A stretch of DNA of 64,000 nucleotides from contig NZ_BAABBN010000007.1 of assembly GCF_039537985.1 (NCBI RefSeq), positions 1,414,533 to 1,478,532 of the forward strand. Reading direction: 5' to 3'. The DNA comes from Litoribacillus peritrichatus (lineage in GTDB: Bacteria > Pseudomonadota > Gammaproteobacteria > Pseudomonadales > Litoribrevibacteraceae). Position 1 is the stretch's first letter; each line of letters opens with the position of its first letter. Below, in pieces: positions 17,853-25,443 of the stretch. Made by a program: the position numbers and the translations under genes. The notes under the pieces were generated by a model, which did no database searches, was not told the origin of the DNA, and was given only the letters and a program-made list of their open reading frames with translations.

Positions 17853-19775
17853 TTATTGAGACTTACGTACCCGGATATACCACTCACATAACAACCGAAC
17901 CTGTTTCTCTGTATAGCCTCGGTCAATCATTCGTTTCACAAACTCGTTGTGTTTCTTCTGGTCGTCACTGGATGCTTTGGCATTGAAGGAAATAACGGGT
18001 AACAAATCCTCCGTGTTTGAGAACATTTTCTTCTCGATGACCAAACGCATTTTTTCGTAACTGGACCAGCTGGGGTTTTTGCCTGCATTGTTTGCGCGGG
18101 CTCTCAGTACAAAATTGACGATTTCATTTCGGAAATCTTTCGGGTTGGCAATGCCTGCTGGTTTTTCAATTTTCTCCAGCTCTTCATTGATTGCAATGCG
18201 GTCAAGAATATCGCCGGTGTCCGGATCTCGGTATTCCTGATCTTGTATCCAGAAGTCCGCGTAAGTGACGTAACGATCGAAAATGTTTTGACCGTATTCT
18301 GAATAGGATTCTAAGTAGGCGGTCTGAACTTCTTTTCCTAAGTATTCAATGTACTTCGGCGCCAGGTATTCCTTAACGTATTTTAATAAGCGTTCATGGG
18401 TTTCTGGCGGGAATTGTTGCTGCTCGATTTCCTGTTCAAGCACGTACAACAAGTGTACGGGGTTTGCTGCAATTTCTTCCGGATCAAAGTTGAATACTTT
18501 TGATAATATTTTGAAAGCAAAACGGGTGGATAAACCGTCCATACCTTCGTCAACACCAGCGGTGTCTTTGTATTCCTGATGGCTTTTGGCTTTCGGATCG
18601 GTATCTTTTAAATTCTCGCCATCGTAGACTCGCATTTTGGAGTAAACGCTGGAGTTTTCCGGTTCGCGCAGTCGTGAAAGCACGGAAAATTGAGCCAGCA
18701 TTCTTAGAGTATCGGGCGCACACGGTGCTTTATTTAAAGAACTGTGTTCAAGCAGTTTTTCATAAATATGAATTTCTTCGGTGGCGCGTTTGCAATAAGG
18801 CACTTTTACGATGTAAACACGATCAATGAAGGCTTCGTTTGTTTTGGTGTTTTTAAATGTTTGCCACTCGGATTCGTTGGAGTGCGCTAAGACCACGCCA
18901 TCAAAGGGTATCGCACTGAGACCTTCGGTACCGTTGTAGTTGCCTTCCTGTGTGGCCGTCAATAAAGGATGAAGCACTTTAATGGGGGCTTTAAACATTT
19001 CCACAAACTCAAGAATGCCTTGGTTTGCGCGACACAGGCCGCCGGAAAAGCTGTAAGCATCGGCATCGTCCTGGGAATAATCTTCCAGTTTTCGGATGTC
19101 GACTTTCCCGACCAGGCTGGAGATGTCCTGGTTATTTTCATCGCCTGGCTCGGTTTTGGCCACGGCTTTTTGATCCAATATCGATGGATAAACTTTTACG
19201 ACTTTGAACCTGGAGATATCGCCGCCAAATTCGTGCAAACGCTTCACTGCCCAGGGTGACATTATGCCTTTCAAATAACGGTGAGGAATGCCGTAATCTT
19301 CTTCCAGAATGGCTGCATCTTCTTCCGGATTAAATAAGCCCAGAGGTGATTCCTGAATGGGCGAACCTTTAATTGCATAAAAAGGTACTTGTTGAATCAG
19401 GCTTTTTAGTTTTTCCGCCAATGATGATTTACCACCACCGACCGGACCTAAAAGGTAGAGGATCTGTTTTCTTTCTTCCAGACCTTGCGCGGCGTGCCTG
19501 AAATAGGAAACGATGTGCTCAATGGCTTCTTCCATGCCATAAAAATCTTTGAAAGCAGGGTATTGTTTGATGAGTTTGTTTGAAAAGATGCGTGATGAAC
19601 GCGGATCTTTGGATGTTTCAATAATTTCAGGTTCGCCAATTGCCATCAACAAACGCTCTGCTGCATTTGCATAGGTACTTGGCTCTTCTTTACACAATTG
19701 CAGATACTCTTCGAGTGTCAGCTCATCCTCTTGCTTAGCGATGTAACGATCCTGATACCTGTCGAATATGCTCAT
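17853..19775 (-). CDS. prkA: PrkA serine protein kinase / AAA+ protein
   Basis: The start at ATG 19775, with AGGAGG five bases upstream, gives 640 residues beginning MSIFDRYQDRY, aligned with E. coli YeaG (644). An 8-codon in-frame extension exists upstream but lacks this site. Walker A is GPVGGGKSS at 110-118. The PrkA family combines an N-terminal AAA+ domain with a C-terminal kinase-like domain. E. coli YeaG is induced in nitrogen starvation and stationary phase. It is first in the operon with yeaH and spoVR. A sigma54-like promoter and a folded leader lie upstream. Confidence 0.95.
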   Translation of the reverse strand: MSIFDRYQDRYIAKQEDELTLEEYLQLCKEEPSTYANAAERLLMAIGEPEIIETSKDPRSSRIFSNKLIKQYPAFKDFYGMEEAIEHIVSYFRHAAQGLEERKQILYLLGPVGGGKSSLAEKLKSLIQQVPFYAIKGSPIQESPLGLFNPEEDAAILEEDYGIPHRYLKGIMSPWAVKRLHEFGGDISRFKVVKVYPSILDQKAVAKTEPGDENNQDISSLVGKVDIRKLEDYSQDDADAYSFSGGLCRANQGILEFVEMFKAPIKVLHPLLTATQEGNYNGTEGLSAIPFDGVVLAHSNESEWQTFKNTKTNEAFIDRVYIVKVPYCKRATEEIHIYEKLLEHSSLNKAPCAPDTLRMLAQFSVLSRLREPENSSVYSKMRVYDGENLKDTDPKAKSHQEYKDTAGVDEGMDGLSTRFAFKILSKVFNFDPEEIAANPVHLLYVLEQEIEQQQFPPETHERLLKYVKEYLAPKYIEYLGKEVQTAYLESYSEYGQNIFDRYVTYADFWIQDQEYRDPDTGDILDRIAINEELEKIEKPAGIANPKDFRNEIVNFVLRARANNAGKNPSWSSYEKMRLVIEKKMFSNTEDLLPVISFNAKASSDDQKKHNEFVKRMIDRGYTEKQVRLLCEWYIRVRKSQ

Positions 19776-19818
19776 ATGGCCTCCTGGGTAGGTTTTCAAT
19801 ATAGCTTTGTCAGGCTCA

Positions 19819-19873
19819 GGTGATTCTTCCTAATCACCCAGCCGGGTAAATTGTTATTGAACAATTTCACCCG
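19819..19873 (-). other. tandem hairpins in the prkA leader
   Basis: On the minus strand a 13-bp stem with one bulge (CGGGT+AAATTGTT at 19843-19854 with AACAATTT+ACCCG ending at 19873) comes first, right at the predicted transcript start. A second 7-bp hairpin, GGTGATT (19819-19825) with AATCACC (19832-19838), follows. Its RNA loop is AGGAAG, presenting GGA as in CsrA/RsmA sites. The Shine-Dalgarno AGGAGG also holds a GGA. The CsrA role is inferred. Confidence 0.6.
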
Positions 19874-19884
19874 ATAATGTTCTT

Positions 19885-19901
19885 TTGCATTTGTTATGCC
19901 A
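19885..19901 (-). promoter_or_regulatory. sigma54-like promoter of prkA operon
   Basis: The minus strand reads TGGCATAACAAATGCAA. GG and GC are separated by the 12 bases required for -24/-12 elements. Transcription would begin near 19875, about 100 bases before prkA. E. coli yeaG is known to respond to nitrogen starvation through NtrC and RpoS, which makes this plausible. The -12 element ATGCA is one base from TTGCA. Confidence 0.5.
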
Positions 19902-20282
19902 TTACTCTAAGAGACAATCTTAAGTCTCTGATTTAAAGTGTAGCCCAGATTTTTGGTGTTAAATGTAAAGACCAAAATATCTCTTTGCTTAATCACTTTG
20001 ACAAGAAAATGACACACTAGGTTCAGCCAAATCCGATGTGTTTGGTTTTGAAGTCTGTATTTTGGGTCAGATTTTTTTAAGTGGTGTTGCTTTTCTAGGC
20101 CTTTCAAACCCTGCCTTACCTACGGTTTAATGGTTTTCTGAATGCTTTTTTAACATTATGGTTAAGTAAGTACTGCCTTAGAATCGTGCGGCTTGAAGCC
20201 CCTCATTACTTTAAAATAGAGTCGATAAATTGTTGGGAATTGGTAATAATGTTCTGATCATTTTGTAGTAGAGATTTCTCCG
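19902..20282. other. intergenic region upstream of prkA promoter and ABC transporter
   Basis: No gene is supported in this stretch. It would hold activator sites for the divergent minus-strand prkA operon and the promoter of the plus-strand ABC exporter. I saw no convincing sigma70 hexamer pair or NtrC palindrome in it. Confidence 0.5.
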
Positions 20283-22139
20283 TTGACAAACTCTGTTGTT
20301 GATTCTAATTCGGTCAATCAAGGTAGTTCATCCTCTTTAAATGTGTCTGAGGTACCTTCGAAATTTGATCAGACTTTCTTTAAGAACTTGCTGCTGAAGC
20401 ACCGTAAAGAACTGATTTACGCCCACCTGATCGCTATTGTAGCAACCGTCATTGCGGTGCCATTACCCTTGTTATTGCCCGTGTTGGTTGATGAGGTTCT
20501 ACTGGATAAACCGGCCGGGGCCATTGATTTTCTGCAATCGGTTCTGCCTTCCTCTTGGCATGCTCCTGCCGGATTCATTGTCGCGATGACGGTGATCAGT
20601 ATCGTCCTGAGGGTGGCCAGCATGCTGTTAAATGTTTGGCAAAGTCGGCAATTAACCATCGTTTCAAAAGATCTGATTTTCCGTATGCGCGTGAGGTTAC
20701 TTAATCAACTAAGCCGGGTATCTATGCGTGAATATGAATTGTTGGGCAGCGGTGGTTTAGCCAGTAAATTTGTGACGGATCTGGATACGATTGATCGGTT
20801 TGTCAGTGTTTCTGTCAGTCGTTTGTTGGTGGCGGTATTAACCATTGTCGGCACGGCCGTGATTCTATTATGGATGCACTGGCCGTTGGCTCTGTTTATT
20901 TTGTTTTTAAACCCGGTGGTGATTTATTGCACCATGGTTTTGGGCAAGAAAGTAAAGACTCTGAAGAAGCGTGAAAACTCGGCCTATGAGACCTTCCAGC
21001 AAGCGCTGACTGAAACCCTGGATGCCGTGCACCAGATTCGAATAGTGAATCGGGAGCAGTATTATCACCAGCGATTAAAAGCGTTTGCTGAGTCCGTTAA
21101 GAACCGTTCAATTGCTTTTGAGTGGCGCAGTGATGCGGCCTCTCGGTTCAGCTTTAATGTATTTTTAATCGGTTTCGATTTGTTTCGCATGTTATCCATG
21201 TTAATGGTGGTTTTTTCTGATTTGTCCATCGGACAGATGTTTGCCGTGTTTGGTTATCTGTGGTTTATGATGGCGCCGGTACAAGAGATTTTGAACATGC
21301 AATATGCCTATTACAGTGCAAAAGCGGCATTGCAGCGAATCAATGGTGCATTTGATCTTCAAAAAGAACCTTCAATGATGGAAGAAGTTAACCCGTTTTC
21401 ACGAGCAGGCACCGGCGTAAAAGTGGAGATTGAACATGCTTCGTTCGGTTATTTAGACGAAAAACCGGTTCTGAGGGATGTGTCATTGACCATTGACGCA
21501 GGCAAAACAGTAGCGTTTGTGGGGGCAAGCGGTGGTGGCAAATCCACCTTGGTACAGCTACTCACAGGCATGTATCCGCTTTCTTCTGGTTCCATTCGTT
21601 ACGATAACGTGGATGTAAACCGGATTGGATGGGCTGAAGTTCGTAAACATGTGTGTACGGTGATTCAGAGCCCGGCTTTGTTTAACGCCAGCGTGCGTCA
21701 GAACTTATCAATGGGGGAACGCTATTCTGAAGCGCAGCTTTGGGCGGCACTTGAAGTGGCTCAACTGGACTTGGTCGTTCGGGAGTTACCACAGCAGTTA
21801 GATACTATTGTGGGCAGAAACGGTATTCGCTTATCGGGCGGACAAAGACAGCGGTTAGCGATAGCCCGGATGGCACTGACCGATCCCAAAGTGGTTATTC
21901 TTGATGAATCAACCTCTGCGCTGGACACAGAAACAGAATCCAATTTGCATGAGGCCCTGGCTGAATATTTAAAAGACAGAACCACCATTATAATTGCTCA
22001 TCGGCTCAGTGCGGTTAAGCAAGCAGATCAGATTTTTGTGTTTCATGAGGGGCGGATTTGTGAGCAGGGAATTCATCAGCAATTAGTAGAAAAAGGCGGT
22101 TTATACGCGAATTTATACGGTGATCGTCAAGCCGTCTGA
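20283..22139 (+). CDS. ABC exporter, fused permease-ATPase
   Basis: The 618-residue half-transporter has a polar N-terminus, about six transmembrane helices in residues 45-330 and a C-terminal ATPase. Walker A is GASGGGKST (about 415-423), the signature LSGGQRQR is near 518 and Walker B VVILDE is near 539. It belongs to the MsbA/MdlB-like exporter group and would act as a homodimer. The cargo (lipid, peptide or drug) cannot be told from sequence. The start is a TTG codon at 20283; the next in-frame Met is far inside the membrane domain, so TTG is the best choice despite a weak ribosome site. It appears monocistronic. Confidence 0.88.
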   Translation: MTNSVVDSNSVNQGSSSSLNVSEVPSKFDQTFFKNLLLKHRKELIYAHLIAIVATVIAVPLPLLLPVLVDEVLLDKPAGAIDFLQSVLPSSWHAPAGFIVAMTVISIVLRVASMLLNVWQSRQLTIVSKDLIFRMRVRLLNQLSRVSMREYELLGSGGLASKFVTDLDTIDRFVSVSVSRLLVAVLTIVGTAVILLWMHWPLALFILFLNPVVIYCTMVLGKKVKTLKKRENSAYETFQQALTETLDAVHQIRIVNREQYYHQRLKAFAESVKNRSIAFEWRSDAASRFSFNVFLIGFDLFRMLSMLMVVFSDLSIGQMFAVFGYLWFMMAPVQEILNMQYAYYSAKAALQRINGAFDLQKEPSMMEEVNPFSRAGTGVKVEIEHASFGYLDEKPVLRDVSLTIDAGKTVAFVGASGGGKSTLVQLLTGMYPLSSGSIRYDNVDVNRIGWAEVRKHVCTVIQSPALFNASVRQNLSMGERYSEAQLWAALEVAQLDLVVRELPQQLDTIVGRNGIRLSGGQRQRLAIARMALTDPKVVILDESTSALDTETESNLHEALAEYLKDRTTIIIAHRLSAVKQADQIFVFHEGRICEQGIHQQLVEKGGLYANLYGDRQAV

Positions 22140-22213
22140 GCTGGGTTTACCAGTACTTTTTCTGACACTAAAATTTTATTTGCTTACACTGTATTTTCTT
22201 AAATTTCATTTTC

Positions 22214-22660
22214 TTAAACTTCAGAGTTATTCCGGTTCTGTGATTCCGTTTTCTTTACTTCCAGAGTGGGCAAACGGAACAAGTAGACCGACACACAAAC
22301 GGCGATCAGGTACATGGTGATGATGGCCCAAATGGGCGGTTGAACCAAATAGGCGCTGATGGTCATCATGGTGATCATCAGTGCAGAGGTGTAGCATTTC
22401 GCCTTTAAAGGTATGCCTTTCCCATCCAGATACGCTGCTATAAATGTCCCCAGTTTCGGGTGATGAATCAGCCAGTAATAAAATTTATCTGAAGTTCTGG
22501 CAAAGCACGCTGCAGCAAGTAACAGAAAGGGCGTTGTTGGTAGGATAGGCAGGAATATTCCGAGCACGCCTAAAATGACGGCGGACCATCCAACGATTAA
22601 TAATGTCCAGTGAATGACAGGGTGTTTCCTTTTATCCAAGTTACTTACCAGTCTGTCCAT
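22214..22660 (-). CDS. ybaN: YbaN-family (DUF454) small membrane protein
   Basis: The 148-residue protein has a central hydrophobic segment with LGVLGIFLPILPTTPFLLLAAACFAR, abbreviated here as the LP-x-LPTTPF signature of the DUF454/YbaN family, and further helices after HPKLG. It is an inner-membrane protein of unknown function. A polar tail with KKTESQNRNN is extra compared with E. coli YbaN (125). It converges with the ABC exporter gene across an AT-rich 74-base gap. Confidence 0.88.
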   Translation of the reverse strand: MDRLVSNLDKRKHPVIHWTLLIVGWSAVILGVLGIFLPILPTTPFLLLAAACFARTSDKFYYWLIHHPKLGTFIAAYLDGKGIPLKAKCYTSALMITMMTISAYLVQPPIWAIITMYLIAVCVSVYLFRLPTLEVKKTESQNRNNSEV

Positions 22661-22850
22661 AAAGATTCCAGTCTATTGAAGTTGACAAACAATACAAGTC
22701 GATTAATGCTGTCTATCTTAATAAAGTAAGTATCCCGAACCAGATCTTATCAATGGTTAAAGTAGATCAAGAGCTGGTTGTGAGGGTGTCCGGCAGTTGA
22801 AGCAATGATCCACAGTTGTGCCTGTCTGATTCTGTTAAACGGATTCCGTT

Positions 22851-22864
22851 CCGTTATTTAACGG
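22851..22864. promoter_or_regulatory. palindrome upstream of the receiver-phosphatase gene
   Basis: CCGTTATTTAACGG is a palindrome of 6-bp arms around TT. A related inverted segment (GTTAAACGG) starts a few bases earlier at 22834. It lies 54 bases before the start codon, a position suited to an operator. No regulator is identified. Confidence 0.3.
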
Positions 22865-22917
22865 CCAGTCATAAAATTCCCTTGGGAATATGAAAACATC
22901 ATTACATGGAGGTAAGA

Positions 22918-24606
22918 ATGAAAGTGTTGGTTGTCGATGACCAAGAGATCAATCGAACACTACTCAGCTTTATTCTTGAAGATGAAGGCTATCAATACAG
23001 CATGGCGTCGGATGGCGAACAGGCCATCAACTTGTATTCCGAAGAAAGGCCCGACCTGATTTTAATGGACATCATGATGCCGGGCATGGACGGCTACGAA
23101 GCCGCGCGACGTATTAAAGCTGAGGCCGGTCGTCGGCATATTCCGATCATTTTTCTGACGGCCAAAACGGATCTGGACTCGCTATCTCGCTGCCTGGACG
23201 ACGGTGAAGACTTTTTAACCAAACCCTTTAATGAAGTGATTCTGAAGGCCAAAATCCGGGCTCATCGCCGTGTGGCTGATTTGTATCGGCAGTTAAATGA
23301 TAAGAACGATGCACTGGTGATTCACAACACCCGTATTCAGCAAGAGCAATTGATGGCGCAAAGGGTTTTTGACAATGTCATGACCAAAAATCCAAATCAC
23401 TGTGCCAACCTGAGGCACTATTTATCTTCGGCGTCGGTATTCAGTGGTGATTTATTTCTCTACAACCGGAGTCCTTCCGGTGGTTTGTATATGCTTTTGG
23501 GCGACTTCACCGGTCATGGTTTGCCTGCCGCCATTGGTGCCATTCCTACCTCTCAAATATTCTTTCATATGTCCTCCAAAGGGGCGGCGGTCAGTGACAT
23601 TGCCCGGGAAATAAATCGCGAGCTGTTTGCCATTTTACCGAGCCATATGTTTTTTGCGGCGGCGGTATTGGAGATCAATAAACATGGAAACCAGATCACT
23701 ACTTGGCAGGGCGGCTTACCGGATTTGTTGTTGGTTTCTAAGTCTCAGGACCAGAGTGACGATGAGGTCTCCAGCTTAAAGCAGTATGAGCCGTTGCACC
23801 TGCCACTGGGTATGATTGATGATGCTGACTTCGAGGAAGAGGTGAAGCTGATTACCGTTGAATCCGGCGATGTACTTTATGCCTATACGGATGGGATTAC
23901 GGAAGCGGTATCGCCAGACGGAGAAATGTTCGGCTTGGATCGCCTGTCTCAAACGGTTGCTGAAAACAGCGAAAGTGGATTGGCGGGCATTCTGCAAAAC
24001 TGGAAATCTTTCTGTGACGAGAAGCAAGAGCATGACGATGTTTCTTTAGTGGAGTTACGCTGTGGTTTTGTGGAATGGGAAGATGAACCGGATACCGAAG
24101 AAACAGCGGATCAGAAAGTATCACCTTGTACCATGCATTGGCGTTTAGAGGGTGAACAGTTAGCAGATTTAAGAATGGCGGATTCCATCATTGCAATGGT
24201 TGAGCCGTTTTTTACCGAAGCGGTGAGAAAAGATCTGCTTCGTATTGTCATGAATGAAATGTACAGCAATTCATTGGAGCACGGTGTGTTGCAATTGGAT
24301 TCCAAGTTGAAAGACATGGATGACGGTATGAACCAATACGAACAGTTAAGGGCTGAGCGCATGCTGGGTCTCAAGGCATCGGACTGGGTCAATATTGTCA
24401 CTCATTTAAAGTCTGAGATGGGAAAACCTTATCTCGACATTGAATTGTCAGACTCCGGCAATGGCTTTGATGTGGCAGAAGTCACCACCCGGCCTGAAAA
24501 TGATGCCCTGAGCTACGGTCGGGGACTTGGCCTGATCAGCTACCTTTGCCAATCCGTTGAATTCTTAAAAGGCGGTACCTCCGTGCGGGCCAGATTTAAC
24601 CTTTAG
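22918..24606 (+). CDS. receiver-PP2C phosphatase-HATPase regulator
   Basis: ATG 22918 with GGAGG five bases upstream gives 562 residues. A receiver with Asp51 (LMDIMMPGMDG) is followed by a coiled linker, a SpoIIE/RsbU-like PP2C phosphatase (about 165-385, with GDFTGHGLPAAIGAIP and YAYTDGITEA) and a C-terminal HATPase of the anti-sigma kinase type (NEMYSNSLEHGV, SDSGNGFD, GRGLGLI). This resembles HsbR-type partner-switching regulators, which both phosphorylate and dephosphorylate a STAS antagonist. No STAS gene or anti-sigma partner lies nearby. The flanking genes are unrelated. Confidence 0.9.
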   Translation: MKVLVVDDQEINRTLLSFILEDEGYQYSMASDGEQAINLYSEERPDLILMDIMMPGMDGYEAARRIKAEAGRRHIPIIFLTAKTDLDSLSRCLDDGEDFLTKPFNEVILKAKIRAHRRVADLYRQLNDKNDALVIHNTRIQQEQLMAQRVFDNVMTKNPNHCANLRHYLSSASVFSGDLFLYNRSPSGGLYMLLGDFTGHGLPAAIGAIPTSQIFFHMSSKGAAVSDIAREINRELFAILPSHMFFAAAVLEINKHGNQITTWQGGLPDLLLVSKSQDQSDDEVSSLKQYEPLHLPLGMIDDADFEEEVKLITVESGDVLYAYTDGITEAVSPDGEMFGLDRLSQTVAENSESGLAGILQNWKSFCDEKQEHDDVSLVELRCGFVEWEDEPDTEETADQKVSPCTMHWRLEGEQLADLRMADSIIAMVEPFFTEAVRKDLLRIVMNEMYSNSLEHGVLQLDSKLKDMDDGMNQYEQLRAERMLGLKASDWVNIVTHLKSEMGKPYLDIELSDSGNGFDVAEVTTRPENDALSYGRGLGLISYLCQSVEFLKGGTSVRARFNL

Positions 24607-24690
24607 CGACGGGTTCAGTGAATAACCGTTTTGGTTTATTAGGCGCTCAAGAGCAGGTTTCCTGGTCTTGGACGCCTCTTAGATAAGAAC

Positions 24691-25335
24691 TTACTTCCGT
24701 TTAGCGCCAGGCTTTTTCCCTCTTGAGCCGCGCTTTTTTTGATTGCTTCCTTTTGTCTGGGCTTTGGGTTTACCGCCTTTGTCATCAATGACACGGTACA
24801 TGAGGAATAAATCGACCAGCAAATCCGGAATTTCATCAATCCACTGACTGAACAGCTGATCATTGTCCGTAATGTCCGCTGTTTCTTCTTCTAAAATGCC
24901 GGAAATTGCGATGATCGGCATCAGTAATTGCGTTGCTTCTTCTTCAAACTTGCTGTTTAACCATTGCTCTTCGTGGTCAAACACCACTTCTACAAAGCCG
25001 GAAGCCCAGGAAATAAGGGCTTCATCGTCTTCATCGTCTTCTTCGTCCTCTTCCATCCAAGGTAAAATAACGCCATCATCCCCTTCCAGCTCATTTTTCA
25101 GGTGCCAACATTGAACATTGATTGCCTCAATGAAACTGTTTAATTTATCTGATGGGAGGCTTTTTACCGCTTCATCTAATATGTGATTGGCCATTAATTG
25201 ACCGTCAGAATCTTTTGGCATAATGACAAAAGCAGCCAGAGCACCTAGGCAACCCATATAATCTAGGGCATCTTCTTCTAATTCTGGTAAGGTAAGTATT
25301 TCTTCAATAACTTGCTGGGCTTGGTGAATGGACAT
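24691..25335 (-). CDS. YecA/UPF0149-family protein with basic tail
   Basis: The 214-residue protein begins with a helical region containing LDYMGCLGALAAFVIMP, typical of the YecA/UPF0149 fold, and a second part with ISWASGFVEVVFDHEEQW. An acidic run (EEDEEDDEDDE, about 95-105) separates them. The C-terminal SEC-C zinc motif found in many relatives is absent; in its place is a Lys/Arg-rich tail of about 26 residues suited to nucleic acid or ribosome contact. The function is unknown. It diverges from the downstream sensor kinase. Confidence 0.8.
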   Translation of the reverse strand: MSIHQAQQVIEEILTLPELEEDALDYMGCLGALAAFVIMPKDSDGQLMANHILDEAVKSLPSDKLNSFIEAINVQCWHLKNELEGDDGVILPWMEEDEEDDEDDEALISWASGFVEVVFDHEEQWLNSKFEEEATQLLMPIIAISGILEEETADITDNDQLFSQWIDEIPDLLVDLFLMYRVIDDKGGKPKAQTKGSNQKKRGSRGKKPGAKRK

Positions 25336-25443
25336 GATTCGCCTTAAACAGTGTATGGTATTTGTGACAATAAAAAGTGATTATACAGTCAACAACAAAG
25401 ACACAATAGTCGAGTTTGTAATGGTAGCAACGGAATTTTATAT

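Noticed and set aside
22140..22213. TTTTCTTAAA direct repeats after the ABC exporter
   Set aside because: These are short AT-rich copies in a 74-base gap between converging genes, consistent with base composition.
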